Shown here one piece after another: positions 53,903 to 63,500 of a stretch of DNA of 64,000 nt. Location: NCBI GenBank assembly GCA_949752735.1, contig OX457039.1, positions 22,648,330 to 22,712,329 on the forward strand, in the 5' to 3' direction. How positions within the stretch are numbered: position 1 is the first letter of the stretch; each line of letters opens with the position of its first letter. Under the pieces are notes generated by a model. The model was not told the origin of the DNA, made no database searches, and worked only from the letters and a program-made list of their open reading frames with translations. Position numbers and translations under genes: made by a program. This DNA is from Lumbricus terrestris. Its lineage: Eukaryota; Annelida; Clitellata; Crassiclitellata; Lumbricidae.

Positions 53903-55235
53903 AATAACATTTCCAAGATCCTTGAACGTCTCTTTCTTACTCGCATCAAGAAACATATCACTTCCTCTCCCAACTTCAGTCCTTTTCAGTCAGCTTATCG
54001 TGAAGGCTATTCCACTGAGACTGCCCTTACATCCACGCTGGACAACATATTTTCGTCTATTGACAATGGAAAGGCCTGCCTTTCTGTATGTCTTGACCTC
54101 AGCGCAGCTTTCGATACCGTAGACCATCAATTACTTCTTTCTAGACTCACGAAAAGCTTTGGTGTCTCTGGTACTGCTTTAAACTGGTTAGCGTCTTATC
54201 TGGGTAACAGGAATCAGCAGGTGGGCATCGGTACCGCTCGGTCTGAACCCACTGTTTGCACTGCTGGAGTTCCACAGGGATCTGTCCTTGGTCCTCTATT
54301 ATTCACCGTCTTTACCTCCCCAATTAATCGCATAGCTAATCATTTTGGTGTCCAATTACAGCAGTACGCGGACGACACTCAGCTCTATATTGCTCTGTCA
54401 CACACTGATCAGTCCGGTAAACTTAAACTTGAGGAGTGCCTGTCATCTTTATATGCCTGGTTCTGTTTTAATGGTTTGGCTATAAACCCAAACAAGTCTG
54501 AGGCAATTTTGTTCGGGTCACGACAACGCTTGCGTTCTTTTCCTTCACTTTCCAGCATCGACCTCGCAGGCTCCGCAGTACCGTTATCAGATTCTGTTAA
54601 AACTCTTGGGGTTACCCTGGACAGTATGCTTACTTTTCGGATGCATGTAACTAACCTTTGTAGATCTTGCTTTTATCACATCAGGGCAATACGCCACATT
54701 AGGTCGGCTCTGACTAAGGATATGTCGAAGACTTTAGCTTGCGCCCTTGTCTCCTCTCGCCTTGATTATGCTAATGCGATTTATGTTGGCATTTCAGACT
54801 ATGAGCTACATAGGCTGCAACGCATCCAAAATTCTTTAGCTCGGGTTGTGCTGCGTGTCCCACTACGATCAAGTTCCTCAGTTTTACTTCATCAGCTGCA
54901 TTGGCTTCCTGTCGAGTTTAGGATTAAATTTAAATTGGCCTGTTTAACCTACAAATCCCTCTCTACCGGAACACCTCCCTACCTTCAGTCACTGCTTACT
55001 CCTTATATTCCTCCTCGTTGCCTGCGATCATCAAACATGGGTCTTTTAGTTGAACCTCGATGCAGAACTGTTATGGGCTCGCGTGCATTCCATGCCTCTG
55101 CTCCCAAAGAATGAAATCTACTTCCACTCTCTCTTCGTTGCTCAAATTCACTCCCTACCTTCAAAAAACGGCTCAAAACTCACTATTTCTCTTTGGCTTT
55201 CAAGCACATGGACCTTTAACTGCATCTTCCTCTGG
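53903..55235 (+). pseudogene. L2/CR1-like LINE RT, one nonsense codon
   Basis: Open from the truncated 5' junction to 55111: ISKILERLFLTRIKKHI, LDLSAAFDTVDHQLLL, AGVPQGSVLGPLLF, QQYADDTQLYI (catalytic Asp pair), LHQLHWLPVEFRIKF and ASAPKE. There a TGA (55112-55114) stands where Trp is expected (PKEWN). The same frame then continues NLLPLSLRCSNSLPTF and KKRLKTHYFSLAF to a natural TAA. So one G-to-A type change is the only coding lesion in about 440 codons. The first part of RT and the endonuclease are absent by 5' truncation. The 3' UTR ends in a TAA microsatellite at about 55318. Confidence 0.85.
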
Positions 55236-55321
55236 CGGCTAACTATCCGCGCCTCAGATTCACACTTTGGTGTGACCTTGCGCGCGTAATAAATTTATGT
55301 AATAATAATAATAATAATATA

Positions 55322-55499
55322 TGGGTAGCCTCACTAAAAGTGGTGTACCTATTTTGGGTTTGAAATATTTTGATGAAATCTGGCCATGATGTGTAAATAT
55401 GAATTGCCTATAAATAAGCCTGTAAAATTTCATTTGGAAATTCTTACATTTGGTCAGGATATGGGCAAAAAACCTAGGGGATTTTTTTAGCCCACCGTG
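55322..55499. mobile_element. mariner-type 3' end, second copy
   Basis: Matches 24120-24297 throughout (GCCTCACTAAAAGTG, TTTGAAATATTTTGATGAAATC, GGCAAAAAACC) and ends in the same Tc1-type terminus TTTTTTAGCCCACC(C/G)TGTA. Only this end is present, joined at 55318 to a LINE tail and at 55500 to a microsatellite. Confidence 0.65.
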
Positions 55500-55595
55500 T
55501 ACATACATACATACATGCAAGCATACACACAAGCATACATACATACATACATACATACACACATACATACATACATACATACATACATACATACA

Positions 55596-55626
<31 letters not shown>

Positions 55627-55802
55627 TGAATACATACATACATAAATACATACGTGCACACATACATGCATGCAAACATGCATAATACATACATGCATAT
55701 TGCATACATACACTCATACATACACTCATACATACATACATACATACATACATACATACATACATACATACATACATACATACATACATACATACATACA
55801 TA
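55500..55802. repeat. ACAT microsatellite, ~300 bp
   Basis: ACATACAT repeats interrupted by GCATGCAAACATGC and CATACACTCATAC variants. Frames open on both strands are artefacts. Confidence 0.95.
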
Positions 55803-56767
55803 AAATGGAATATACATACAGCTGAACTGTCTAAAAAAATCTCCAAAAATATAGGCATAATTCACAGAATAGCCTATCTTATTCCACTTCATATACTAAA
55901 ATCATTATACTTCACACTTATACACCCATACTTAAGTTACTGCAATCTCATTTGGACATCTACATATGACACTCACCTAACTAAGCTAAATAGACTGCAG
56001 AAAAAAGCCATAAGAATTATTACTAAATCTCCCTTTAATGCTCACACTAGCCCCTTATATCAACAGTTGAACGTGCTAAAAATATCCCAAATTAAATTCA
56101 TCCAAACTAGTACATTTATGTATAAATATGACAACAGCCTTCTTCCACTTGCATTCTCATCCTATTTTAGACCTAACTTATACACTAAAGGCATTAGAAA
56201 TAACAGAATCTACATAAGTGTCTTTGCTAAAACGAACACTAGAAAGTTTTCTATTAAGTATCAGGGTCCTCTTTTATGGAATAACATACCGGAAGATATT
56301 CGTGCATCCAGGAGTCTCGATCGATTTAAATCCCAAATCCGTGCACACACACATTAAAAAATGTAAAATTAACAACCCATTTATTCGGTGTTTTTCCCCA
56401 TTCTTTTTAAGTTGAGCAGAGGGAGGGTATCCCACTGCTGTTATTTAATTGATTCCAAAAATACTGCCATTTCTATCTGTTTTCTAATCTATTATCATTA
56501 ATCATATCATAGTGAAGAATTTTTTCCTTTGGTAAATAGGCCCCAATAGCGGGATCACTCCCTTCGGGTAGCCTATTGCTCCCTACATTTCACAGTAATG
56601 GTTGTACACTTAGCCATACCATTCGCAATTGTTAACTGCAATTGATCACTTTGTGTACTATTATGAATGCTTAATTGTTAACTGCAATTAATTACTTTGT
56701 GTACTATTATGAATGCATAATTTGTCTGTTTTATATTTTTGGGATCAATAAACAAGTTGAAGTTGAA
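55803..56767 (+). pseudogene. CR1-like LINE C-terminus and 3' UTR
   Basis: From 55805: [56 protein letters not shown], then KYQGPLLWNNIPEDIRA and a stop at 56355. The 3' UTR has the hairpin GGGA-TCAC-TCCC at 56551-56562 followed by TTCGGG, and a local duplication (AATTGTTAACTGCAATT at 56626 and 56671). The tail is GTTGAA repeats. It is bounded by ACAT microsatellites on both sides. Confidence 0.82.
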
Positions 56768-57046
56768 GTTGAAGTTGATACATACATACATACATACATA
56801 CATACATACATACATACATACAATCATACATACATACATATATACATGCATACATGCATACATGCATACATACATACATACATACATACATACATACATA
56901 CATACATGCATGCATGCATACATACATACATACATACATACATACATACATACATACATACATACATACATACATACATTCATACATACATACATACATA
57001 CATACATACATACACGCATACATACATACATCCATACATACATACT
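56768..57046. repeat. ACAT microsatellite, ~280 bp
   Basis: ACATACAT run with GCATGCATGC variants, starting exactly where the GTTGAA tail of the preceding LINE stops. Frames across it are artefacts. 57047-57486 after it is unrecognised unique DNA. Confidence 0.95.
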
Positions 57047-57486
57047 TTCAATTCAGTTAATTAAGTGCATGTACAATTCATGCAATATCTTTGCCGGACT
57101 GCCTGCTAAGACTCTTCCACTCTCTTTAGACATGCTCGTGTGCATTGCATATGTATGCAAGGCATGGTTATGTGTACATGTGCATGTGCATGCTCGCGTA
57201 CCTCAGAAACCGAGGGTTGTATGTTATAATATATATGCAGACGACCTGATGGTGGACCTCGGACGCTAATGATAACTTCAATCCTTAACGACTCGTCCCA
57301 TGTGGCGTGTTAGGCCACGCCCATGTCATTAGGAAACCACGATTTCTGCCCCAAACTGGCTCGATTCTTGGCTCTTTTTTGCTTCAATAATTAGCCATTC
57401 TTGTCTCTAATCGGGCCTCTATTCTGGCCGAAACGGTCTATTCGCGGGAACAGGACTGTATAGGCATAATTAGCGCACGACGTCGA

Positions 57487-57860
57487 TTAACCCGGATTAA
57501 TTTTTCTGGCAGAAGCAAAATTTTGCCCCCCCACTGCTGAAATGTCCCCTGCGCCTATGATGTCACATCTGTATCTCGACATCACTTCCTCCAGTGGCTC
57601 CAGTTTCCCCGCTGCCCAAAGAGTGCGGGCATTCCATGCGCCCACCGACAGCGGTTCTCCTGCAGGTTTCAAGCTTTTTCTTTCGGTAGCCGACTTGACG
57701 ATCCAACCCCGATCGCTCGGTTGATATCGCGGACCTTGTTTACCCGGGCGACGTCCGAACCGGTATGTACTTGCATCATTACACCCATCTGGCAAATCTT
57801 CCTCCTTTATCCGAGCTTAGGACCGGCGCAGGGTGCTGCTGGTTTGCAACCCCCTGTGGC
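57487..57860 (-). pseudogene. RTE-like LINE endonuclease N-terminus
   Basis: Minus-strand frame 57795-57487 contains LSVGAWNARTLWAAGKLEPL and SRYRCDIIGAGD, the first two motifs of the RTE-group EEP endonuclease (catalytic Asn in W-N; the usual Glu after DIIG is replaced). The frame ends soon after. No RT follows. Confidence 0.65.
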
Positions 57861-58546
57861 GGAGTACCTTGCATAGAATATAACTTCAAGTATGCTTGAA
57901 GCAACCAGAGAAATATCTGTGGAAGAAACTATAAAATATTAGAATTTAGGCAAATGACCTTTTGGACCTGGAAAGTCTCTATAGTTAGATCACTTTATTC
58001 AATAGCGTTTGGATGGTCGTTGGTTGTGATGAAACTATTATGCGTAAGATTTTATCTTGCAATGCTGTTCTCTTGAACACAATACAAAGCTTGCAGTGCG
58101 CCTACTCAGTTACTGCAATACAGTATGGCAAGCCAGGGTAAATGCCTTGCTAAAAATACTCTGCCTGATCTTGGCGAAAGCGAACAGAATTTGTGTCCTT
58201 CCAAAAACTTATCTTTTGCATAAAATCATAAATCGTCCGTATAGGGGCCTACACTGGTTGGCCTACACTGGTTGGCCTAGCCTACTCGTGTGACTGCCCT
58301 AATTACAAAGAATGTCTGGCCCCGCTTTTACACCTATTCAACGGAGGATTGTCTGTAAAACCATGATGCGATAAGCCACAATGGTGGAATCGTCAGGGGA
58401 CGTTAAAGAACAGTGTGCGGGGAGTACATTTTTCTGTGTAGGCCTAACCCTTAACTATCCGAAAGGTCTCTTCTAATTCATTGAGATCGGAAATCAAAGG
58501 TAGCGTTGCCCTGCTTGCCGAAGAACCGGAAAAGGTTATTTATCCA
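57861..58546. other. mostly unrecognised DNA with weak CR1-like trace
   Basis: At 58100-58135 the plus strand reads LLSYCNTVWQAR, like the conserved [11 protein letters not shown] of CR1-like LINEs, but the surrounding frame does not support it. Possible heavily decayed copy. Confidence 0.3.
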
Positions 58547-58554
58547 CTCTGCGA

Positions 58555-58814
58555 CAGTGGCATAGACAAGGGGGTTTCGGGGGGTTAAAACCCCCATTGG
58601 CCTAGGAAAAAAGTTCTATACAGGTTATTTATCCACTTAAATAAGAAAAACAAAACAATTGCTTGTAGTAACAATTGTTTTTCTTATTTTATTCCCTTTG
58701 TTACTGTATTCCCTTTTTATTACTGCAATACTGTTAGGTTGGTGTCAGGAATGGCATCCGGCCAGGCCATAAACCACAAACCCACCCCATCATAAATTAC
58801 TGACTACGCCACTG
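58555..58814. mobile_element. hAT MITE, 260 bp
   Basis: The ends CAGTGGCATAG and, inverted, CAGTGGCGTAG are flanked by CTCTGCGA (58547-58554) and CTCTGTGA (58815-58822), 7 of 8 identical. It has no coding capacity. CAGTGGCGTAG is a typical hAT terminus. Confidence 0.8.
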
Positions 58815-59149
58815 CTCTGTGAAGTAGTGATGTAGCTTTTCCGGAAAAGTATTTTGCCGGAAAGTTTCCGGAAAGTTTCAGGAAAGTTTCCGAAGAGCCG
58901 GAAAAATACATTTAACTCAGAAAATATAAGAATTTCACTCTCAAATTTTTTTATTAGTGTTTAAGCTCTTTTCATTTACAGTAGCCTACTTCTGTCGATG
59001 CAAACAATGTTGAACTGAAAAATAATTAATATGAGCATTAAACACTAGTTGTAGCTTGCAGTTCTGCAGTCAGCACTGTTGCAGGAAACGTGTTTAAAAA
59101 GTGTTATGCTTAAAAGTTAAAACAATACTGTTTTATAGGAGCCTAATTA

Positions 59150-60403
59150 GGTGGCTAAATAATATGGGACCAGGCGATGCGACCATAGAATCGCTAAATG
59201 TCAACGGTGCTAAAATTGAAGATGCTGAAGACATTGCTAATAAACTAAATAATTATTTTGTAAGCATTGCCCAAGTTTTAGACGACAAAATACCCGACTC
59301 TTCAGGTTCATTTATGAAGTACATGTATATGAAACCCCCTCCATTGAGGTCATTTGGTTTAATATCAACTTCCTCTAGTGAGGTCTTGAACCTAAGTCAT
59401 TCCATACGTACATAGCAAGGGTTTGGATGACATTGACCCCTGTATCGCGGAACCTAATATTGGCAGCATTGCCCGTGTCACGAAATAGAGTATCCCCCGT
59501 ATTAATTGTATCCCCCCAAATTTAAAAAAAATCGAAAAAATCGATTCCGCGTGTATTTTTTTTATAAATTAATTTTCATCTGCTTTGTTTTGAACAATGA
59601 CACTAACAGTTAGGCTATGTTTATTCCTACTAGATAATTTGTTTTGCCCTGTTTTTAGAGCACTTAAAATATTTAAAACACTTCAGAACACTCAGAGTCA
59701 CTAAGTAAATTCGAGTTGCCATTATCTGAGCATTGCTTAGAGTCACTTTAAATGTAGATTACAGCATACTTTTTTATGCGCATTTTTCCAAAAAGAGGAT
59801 AGAATGGTTTATCTCCCCGGATAGTATAGACCGGTTAATTCCATCCGGGGGGATAAATTAATTCATCCCCCCGGATAGCTTTCAGGGGGATACTCCGTTT
59901 CGTGTCACCCAACCTCTAGCAGATCTGATTAATTGCTCTTTCACTACAGGCGTCTTCCCGCAACCACTAAATATTGCAAAGGTCATTCCTATCTACAAAA
60001 AAGGCGAATGAGACAATTTGACCAATTATCGTCCGATTTCTATCCTTCCTTACTTTTCTAAAATATTTGAGAAAACAATGTATAGCAGACTATAATCACT
60101 ATATGAATTTGTTACGAAAACTGACATACTTTTCCCGTCACAGCACGGCTTTCAATCGGGTCACTCCCCATATATGTCCCTGCTATCCATGCAAGATAGA
60201 ATCTCTAATGCAATAGAAAATAATGAATTCTCCTTGGGTATTTTTTTCGACTTGGCAAAAGCCTTCGACACTGTAAATCATAAATTAGAAACCTATGGTA
60301 TACGTGGTCTGCAACTCAGTTGGTTTGCCAGTTATTTGGAAGGACGTCAACAATGTGTTGAAAATAACGGCAAACTTTCTACTTTAAAAAGCATCCTATA
60401 TGG
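59150..60403 (+). pseudogene. CR1-like LINE, linker and RT first part
   Basis: First block: ATIESLNVNGAKIEDAEDI, LNNYFVSIAQVLDDKIPDS and LNLSHSIRT, then a stop at 59415. After the first insert: LADLINCSFTTGVFPQPL, KVIPIYKKGE-stop-DNLTNYRPISI, HGFQSGHSPYMSLLSMQD, IFFDLAKAFDTVNHK and YGIRGLQLSWFASYL. Several codons of RT (after VNHK) are deleted. There are at least four lesions besides the inserts, so it is older than the LINE at 43842, to which it is closely related. Confidence 0.82.
59468..59909. mobile_element. MITE with GTATCCCCC inverted ends
   Basis: Left TGTCACGAAATAGAG then TATCCCCC, right (inverted) TGACACGAAACGGAG then TATCCCCC. Further inverted similarity includes the CCCCCCGGATA blocks. 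Leaving it out joins ATTGCCC to CAACCTC and restores the LINE reading IAQPLADL. At most CCC is duplicated. No coding sequence; class unknown. Confidence 0.72.
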
Positions 60404-61511
60404 CAGTGCTGTCCAACGTGCGGCCCGCGAGGTGAATTCAAGTGGCCCGCCCGGGCTCACTAAATTTTTGCACTTTGTGTAAAATTAAACAAAGGATAAA
60501 ATCCATTGGTCGATTTTAGCGTTTAATTTTGTCACTGATTATGTGACAGTTGCCGATTTGGAATGCTACCAGGAGGACCAATCCGAAAGCTAAATCTCGT
60601 CTTTCTTTTCCTATGGTTAGGTTTCCGTAGTACGGTAGTCCATCTGGAGATTGACACACGACTTCTGGTTTTAACAACTCTTATTAGTTATTATACTGTA
60701 CTCAACTATTAGCGGAACTTGCAAACCCTCCCAAGCCCTTCACTTCTAGTCAGTCCCTGACCCTGAGATGTTTAGGCTACAGAGTTGCAGCACGTGTGCA
60801 AGTGACTGCGACCATTCCTTCGAGAGATAGTCGGGTTCTAGTTCTAAGTATTAGAAAGAAGCAATCTATAAGAGACCATGCAAAGCCGACGAATGGCAAT
60901 GTCTTGGTTTTTCTGGTCCGACGACTATGACAGCTAGCTCTTTAGACCGAGACTCTGGCTTCGACACTTTTTTTATTAAAGCCAGAGCAAGAGGATGGAA
61001 ATTCGCCGCAGTCATAAAGTGAATCTTAGCCAATAATTGACTGGGCGACGCAATGAAGAGTTGAGCTGGTCAAACTGTGTCTGGGCGACGAAACCGATTG
61101 CAAAGCAGGGATAGGCCTAAACACCACCTTCACGTTTTGGTGTTCAACTAGCATGAAAATTTGCAGTCCACCACATTGATTTAGTATTATTATACCTGTG
61201 GGACTTGTCGAACTCTTTCCATAAACTGCTCAAGACTTTCCTCCTGGGCCATTCCTGGGTTGGGAGCATCTCTGAAAAGTTATCATGAACCGGCGGTATA
61301 TAAATTTTATATATCGATAGCTAGATTGGCAGATAGATTATAAACATTCCACATTATATTTCAATACTTGTTTCAATGTTAATATAATAATAATTATTAT
61401 ATTATCAATACATTTTAGCCACTGCCCTTGAGTGTAACCTACTGTTGCGGCCCTCGGCTTCAAGACTCTTGCTTTTGCGGCCCGTGGTACCAAAAAGGTT
61501 GGACAGCACTG
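60404..61511. mobile_element. hAT transposon, 1.1 kb, perfect 8-bp duplication
   Basis: The ends CAGTGCTGTCCAACGTGCGG and, inverted, CAGTGCTGTCCAACCTTTTT lead into GCGGCCCGCGAGG and GGGCCGCAA. CTATATGG is repeated exactly at 60396-60403 and 61512-61519, and removing the element rejoins the LINE as LYGVPQGSN. No transposase is readable. An L2-like LINE end (61190-61330) lies inside. Confidence 0.9.
61190..61330 (+). pseudogene. L2-like LINE C-terminus and tail, inside hAT
   Basis: SNSFHKLLKTFLLGHSWVGS then a stop, with the tail GGGAGCATCTCTGAAAAG, then CATGAACCGGCGGTATATA, followed by a degenerate GATA run. It is the youngest recognisable layer here, unless it was carried by the hAT before that element jumped. 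Confidence 0.7.
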
Positions 61512-62455
61512 CTATATGGTGTCCCCCAGGGATCCAATCTAGGACCCCTGTTGTTCCTCCTGTATATCAACGATCTCCCGAACGTCTCCAACCGCTTATT
61601 CTTCATCCTCTTTGCAGATGATAGGTCTACGAACGTTTTTTTATTCACATTCTTGCTTGCATAGCCTACGCTTTTTCAAATCATAAACGTGGAGCTTGAA
61701 CTTGTTGCCGATTGGTTTAAAGCAAACAGATTGTCTTTAAACTTGGAAAAAACTAACTTCATCCTGCTTAAATCGCATAGAAAAAATCCCACTGGGAGAA
61801 TTTAAATTAAAAATTAACGGCATAACTCGCACTTCTGTAAAATCTACTAAATTTCTAGGAGTCTACGTTGATAGCCATTTAACATGGAATGAACATATTG
61901 CTCATGTCGCTTCAAAAATAGCAAAAAATATCGGAATAATGGCTCGAACTGCTTACATTTTACCATCTAGCATTAGAATCAAACTATACTTTTCTTTAGT
62001 CCATCCATATCTCTCTTATTGTAACATGGTGTGGGCCTCTACTTATGCTTCAAGATTACATAGAGTAAATATTTTGCAAAAAAGAGCTGTTCGTCTTGTG
62101 GTGGGAGCTCCATATGGCTCTCATCATCCTCATACAGCCCGCATATTCATCAACCTAAAAATTCTAAAACTAGATCAGATTAGGACTTTCCAAATAGGGG
62201 AATTTATGTACCGGTTTGACCGAAGCCTCCTGCCACCTATTTTCAACAATTATTTTCAGCTCTCATCCCAGGATCACTCTCATTTTACAAGATACTCTTT
62301 CTCGTATCGCCGAACCTATGCTCGCACTAACACACGCCTGTTTTGTATTAAATCTGCTGGGATCAGCACTTGGGAAAAATTCCAATGGAAATCCGATTGA
62401 GCTCCAGTATTTGGGTTTTTAAGAAGAAACTTAGCGCCTTTTTTTATAGAAGGCA
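61512..62455 (+). pseudogene. CR1-like LINE, RT second part and C-terminus
   Basis: LYGVPQGSNLGPLLFLLYI and FILFADD (catalytic), then a frame break at about 61625. Next come VADWFKANRLSLNLEKTNFI, a break at about 61800, and frame 61939-62400 with YLSYCNMVWASTYASRL, FQIGEFMYRFDRSLLP and KSAGISTWEKF. A last break at about 62370 separates the end. It continues the LINE upstream of the hAT insert. Confidence 0.82.
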
Positions 62456-63419
62456 CCTAATAAGAGTGAAGCACTGTTCGTTCGATGTATGTACTGCAGT
62501 AGTTCTCTGTTCGGTAGTTAAGTTCTTTTGTTCTTTTTTTCATGATTGCTTGTTACTTAGCAACGTTGAACTTTTCAGTTTCAAATTATTTCGTTGTGTT
62601 TTCTCCTCCGTTTTTCTAGCATAAGTTGCTTGATTATTTTGCCACTTTTGACATTCACTATGTTGATCTTGCAAAGATTTCGTCATGGCCACCTCACATC
62701 GTCAACTCAATATACTAGTTGGTGTCCCGAGACAGCGGGATTATTTTATCCCTTTAGGGCCTCCGCTTTTGTAACCAATGAACAAGATGTGTAAACCTGT
62801 TATGTATACTTTGGGTGCAAAATAAAAATATTTGATTGATTGATTGATTATATTTTCATAACTCACAAATATGAAGGTGACTGAATGATAGAAAATATTT
62901 TCTCTAAATTTACAACGAAGTTTAATTGCATTTAAATCCTAAATGTATTTTTGGGCCGTGTGAACAATCTGAACAATAATCACAAGCACTAGCAGTGCCA
63001 TCTATTGAATAAACTATCAGTTATAACCACCTAAGACTACTTATAGTGATTGATGAGCAACATTGTATTTAAAGAAAATTTCGGACTCATTAGAATTGAA
63101 TACCGGACTATACCGGTATGTATTTAATAATATTTTATTGGCGGAAAAACATGTCGGAAAGTTTCCGGAAAAATACGTCGGAAAGTTTCCGAAACTTTCC
63201 GGAAAGATATGAAACTTTCCGGAGAAAGTTTCCGCCTCACAACACTACTGCAAAGTGTCTAAGCTCCCGGAATCTTCAGATTAATCCGGCTATAGGCCTA
63301 GTCGATCATCTCCATCACGTTATGAAGATTTCTGAATTTATTGAATTTTCAGGGTTATCCCTATAGGCACCACGTTGGAAAAAAGACTACACCGCGAATT
63401 TCCTGGAGTTCCTGTCAGT

Positions 63420-63452
63420 AGATTATTATTATTATCATCATCATCATCATCA

Positions 63453-63495
<43 letters not shown>

Positions 63496-63500
63496 TACTA
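63420..63500. repeat. ATT/ATC microsatellite
   Basis: TTATTATTATTATCATCATCATC then a pure TTA run to 63496. It touches the start of the next dispersed repeat copy at 63501. Confidence 0.9.

Larger units (their letters stand above)
59150..62822 (+). mobile_element. CR1-like LINE split by two DNA transposons
   Basis: LINE coding blocks at 59150-59467, 59910-60403 and 61512-62455, then a 3' UTR with the hairpin GGGAT...ATCCC (62737-62752) and an AATAAAAATA signal before ATTG repeats at about 62825. The pieces join in the right order when the inserts at 59468-59909 and 60404-61511 are left out. 5'-truncated before the linker region. Confidence 0.85.
58823..63250. mobile_element. inverted GGAAAGTTTCC arms enclosing a LINE
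   Basis: The left arm, 58823-58915, starts AAGTAGTGATGTAGC; the right arm, 63140-63250, ends CTCACAACACTACTG. They are inverted versions of each other made of short GGAAAGTTTCCGGAAA and CCGGAAAAATAC units. Between them lie about 240 and 300 bp of AT-rich DNA and the nested CR1-like LINE. No matching target duplication was found. The plan resembles the 9899-14345 composite: tandem-unit inverted arms, about 4.4 kb, one LINE inside. Confidence 0.55.
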
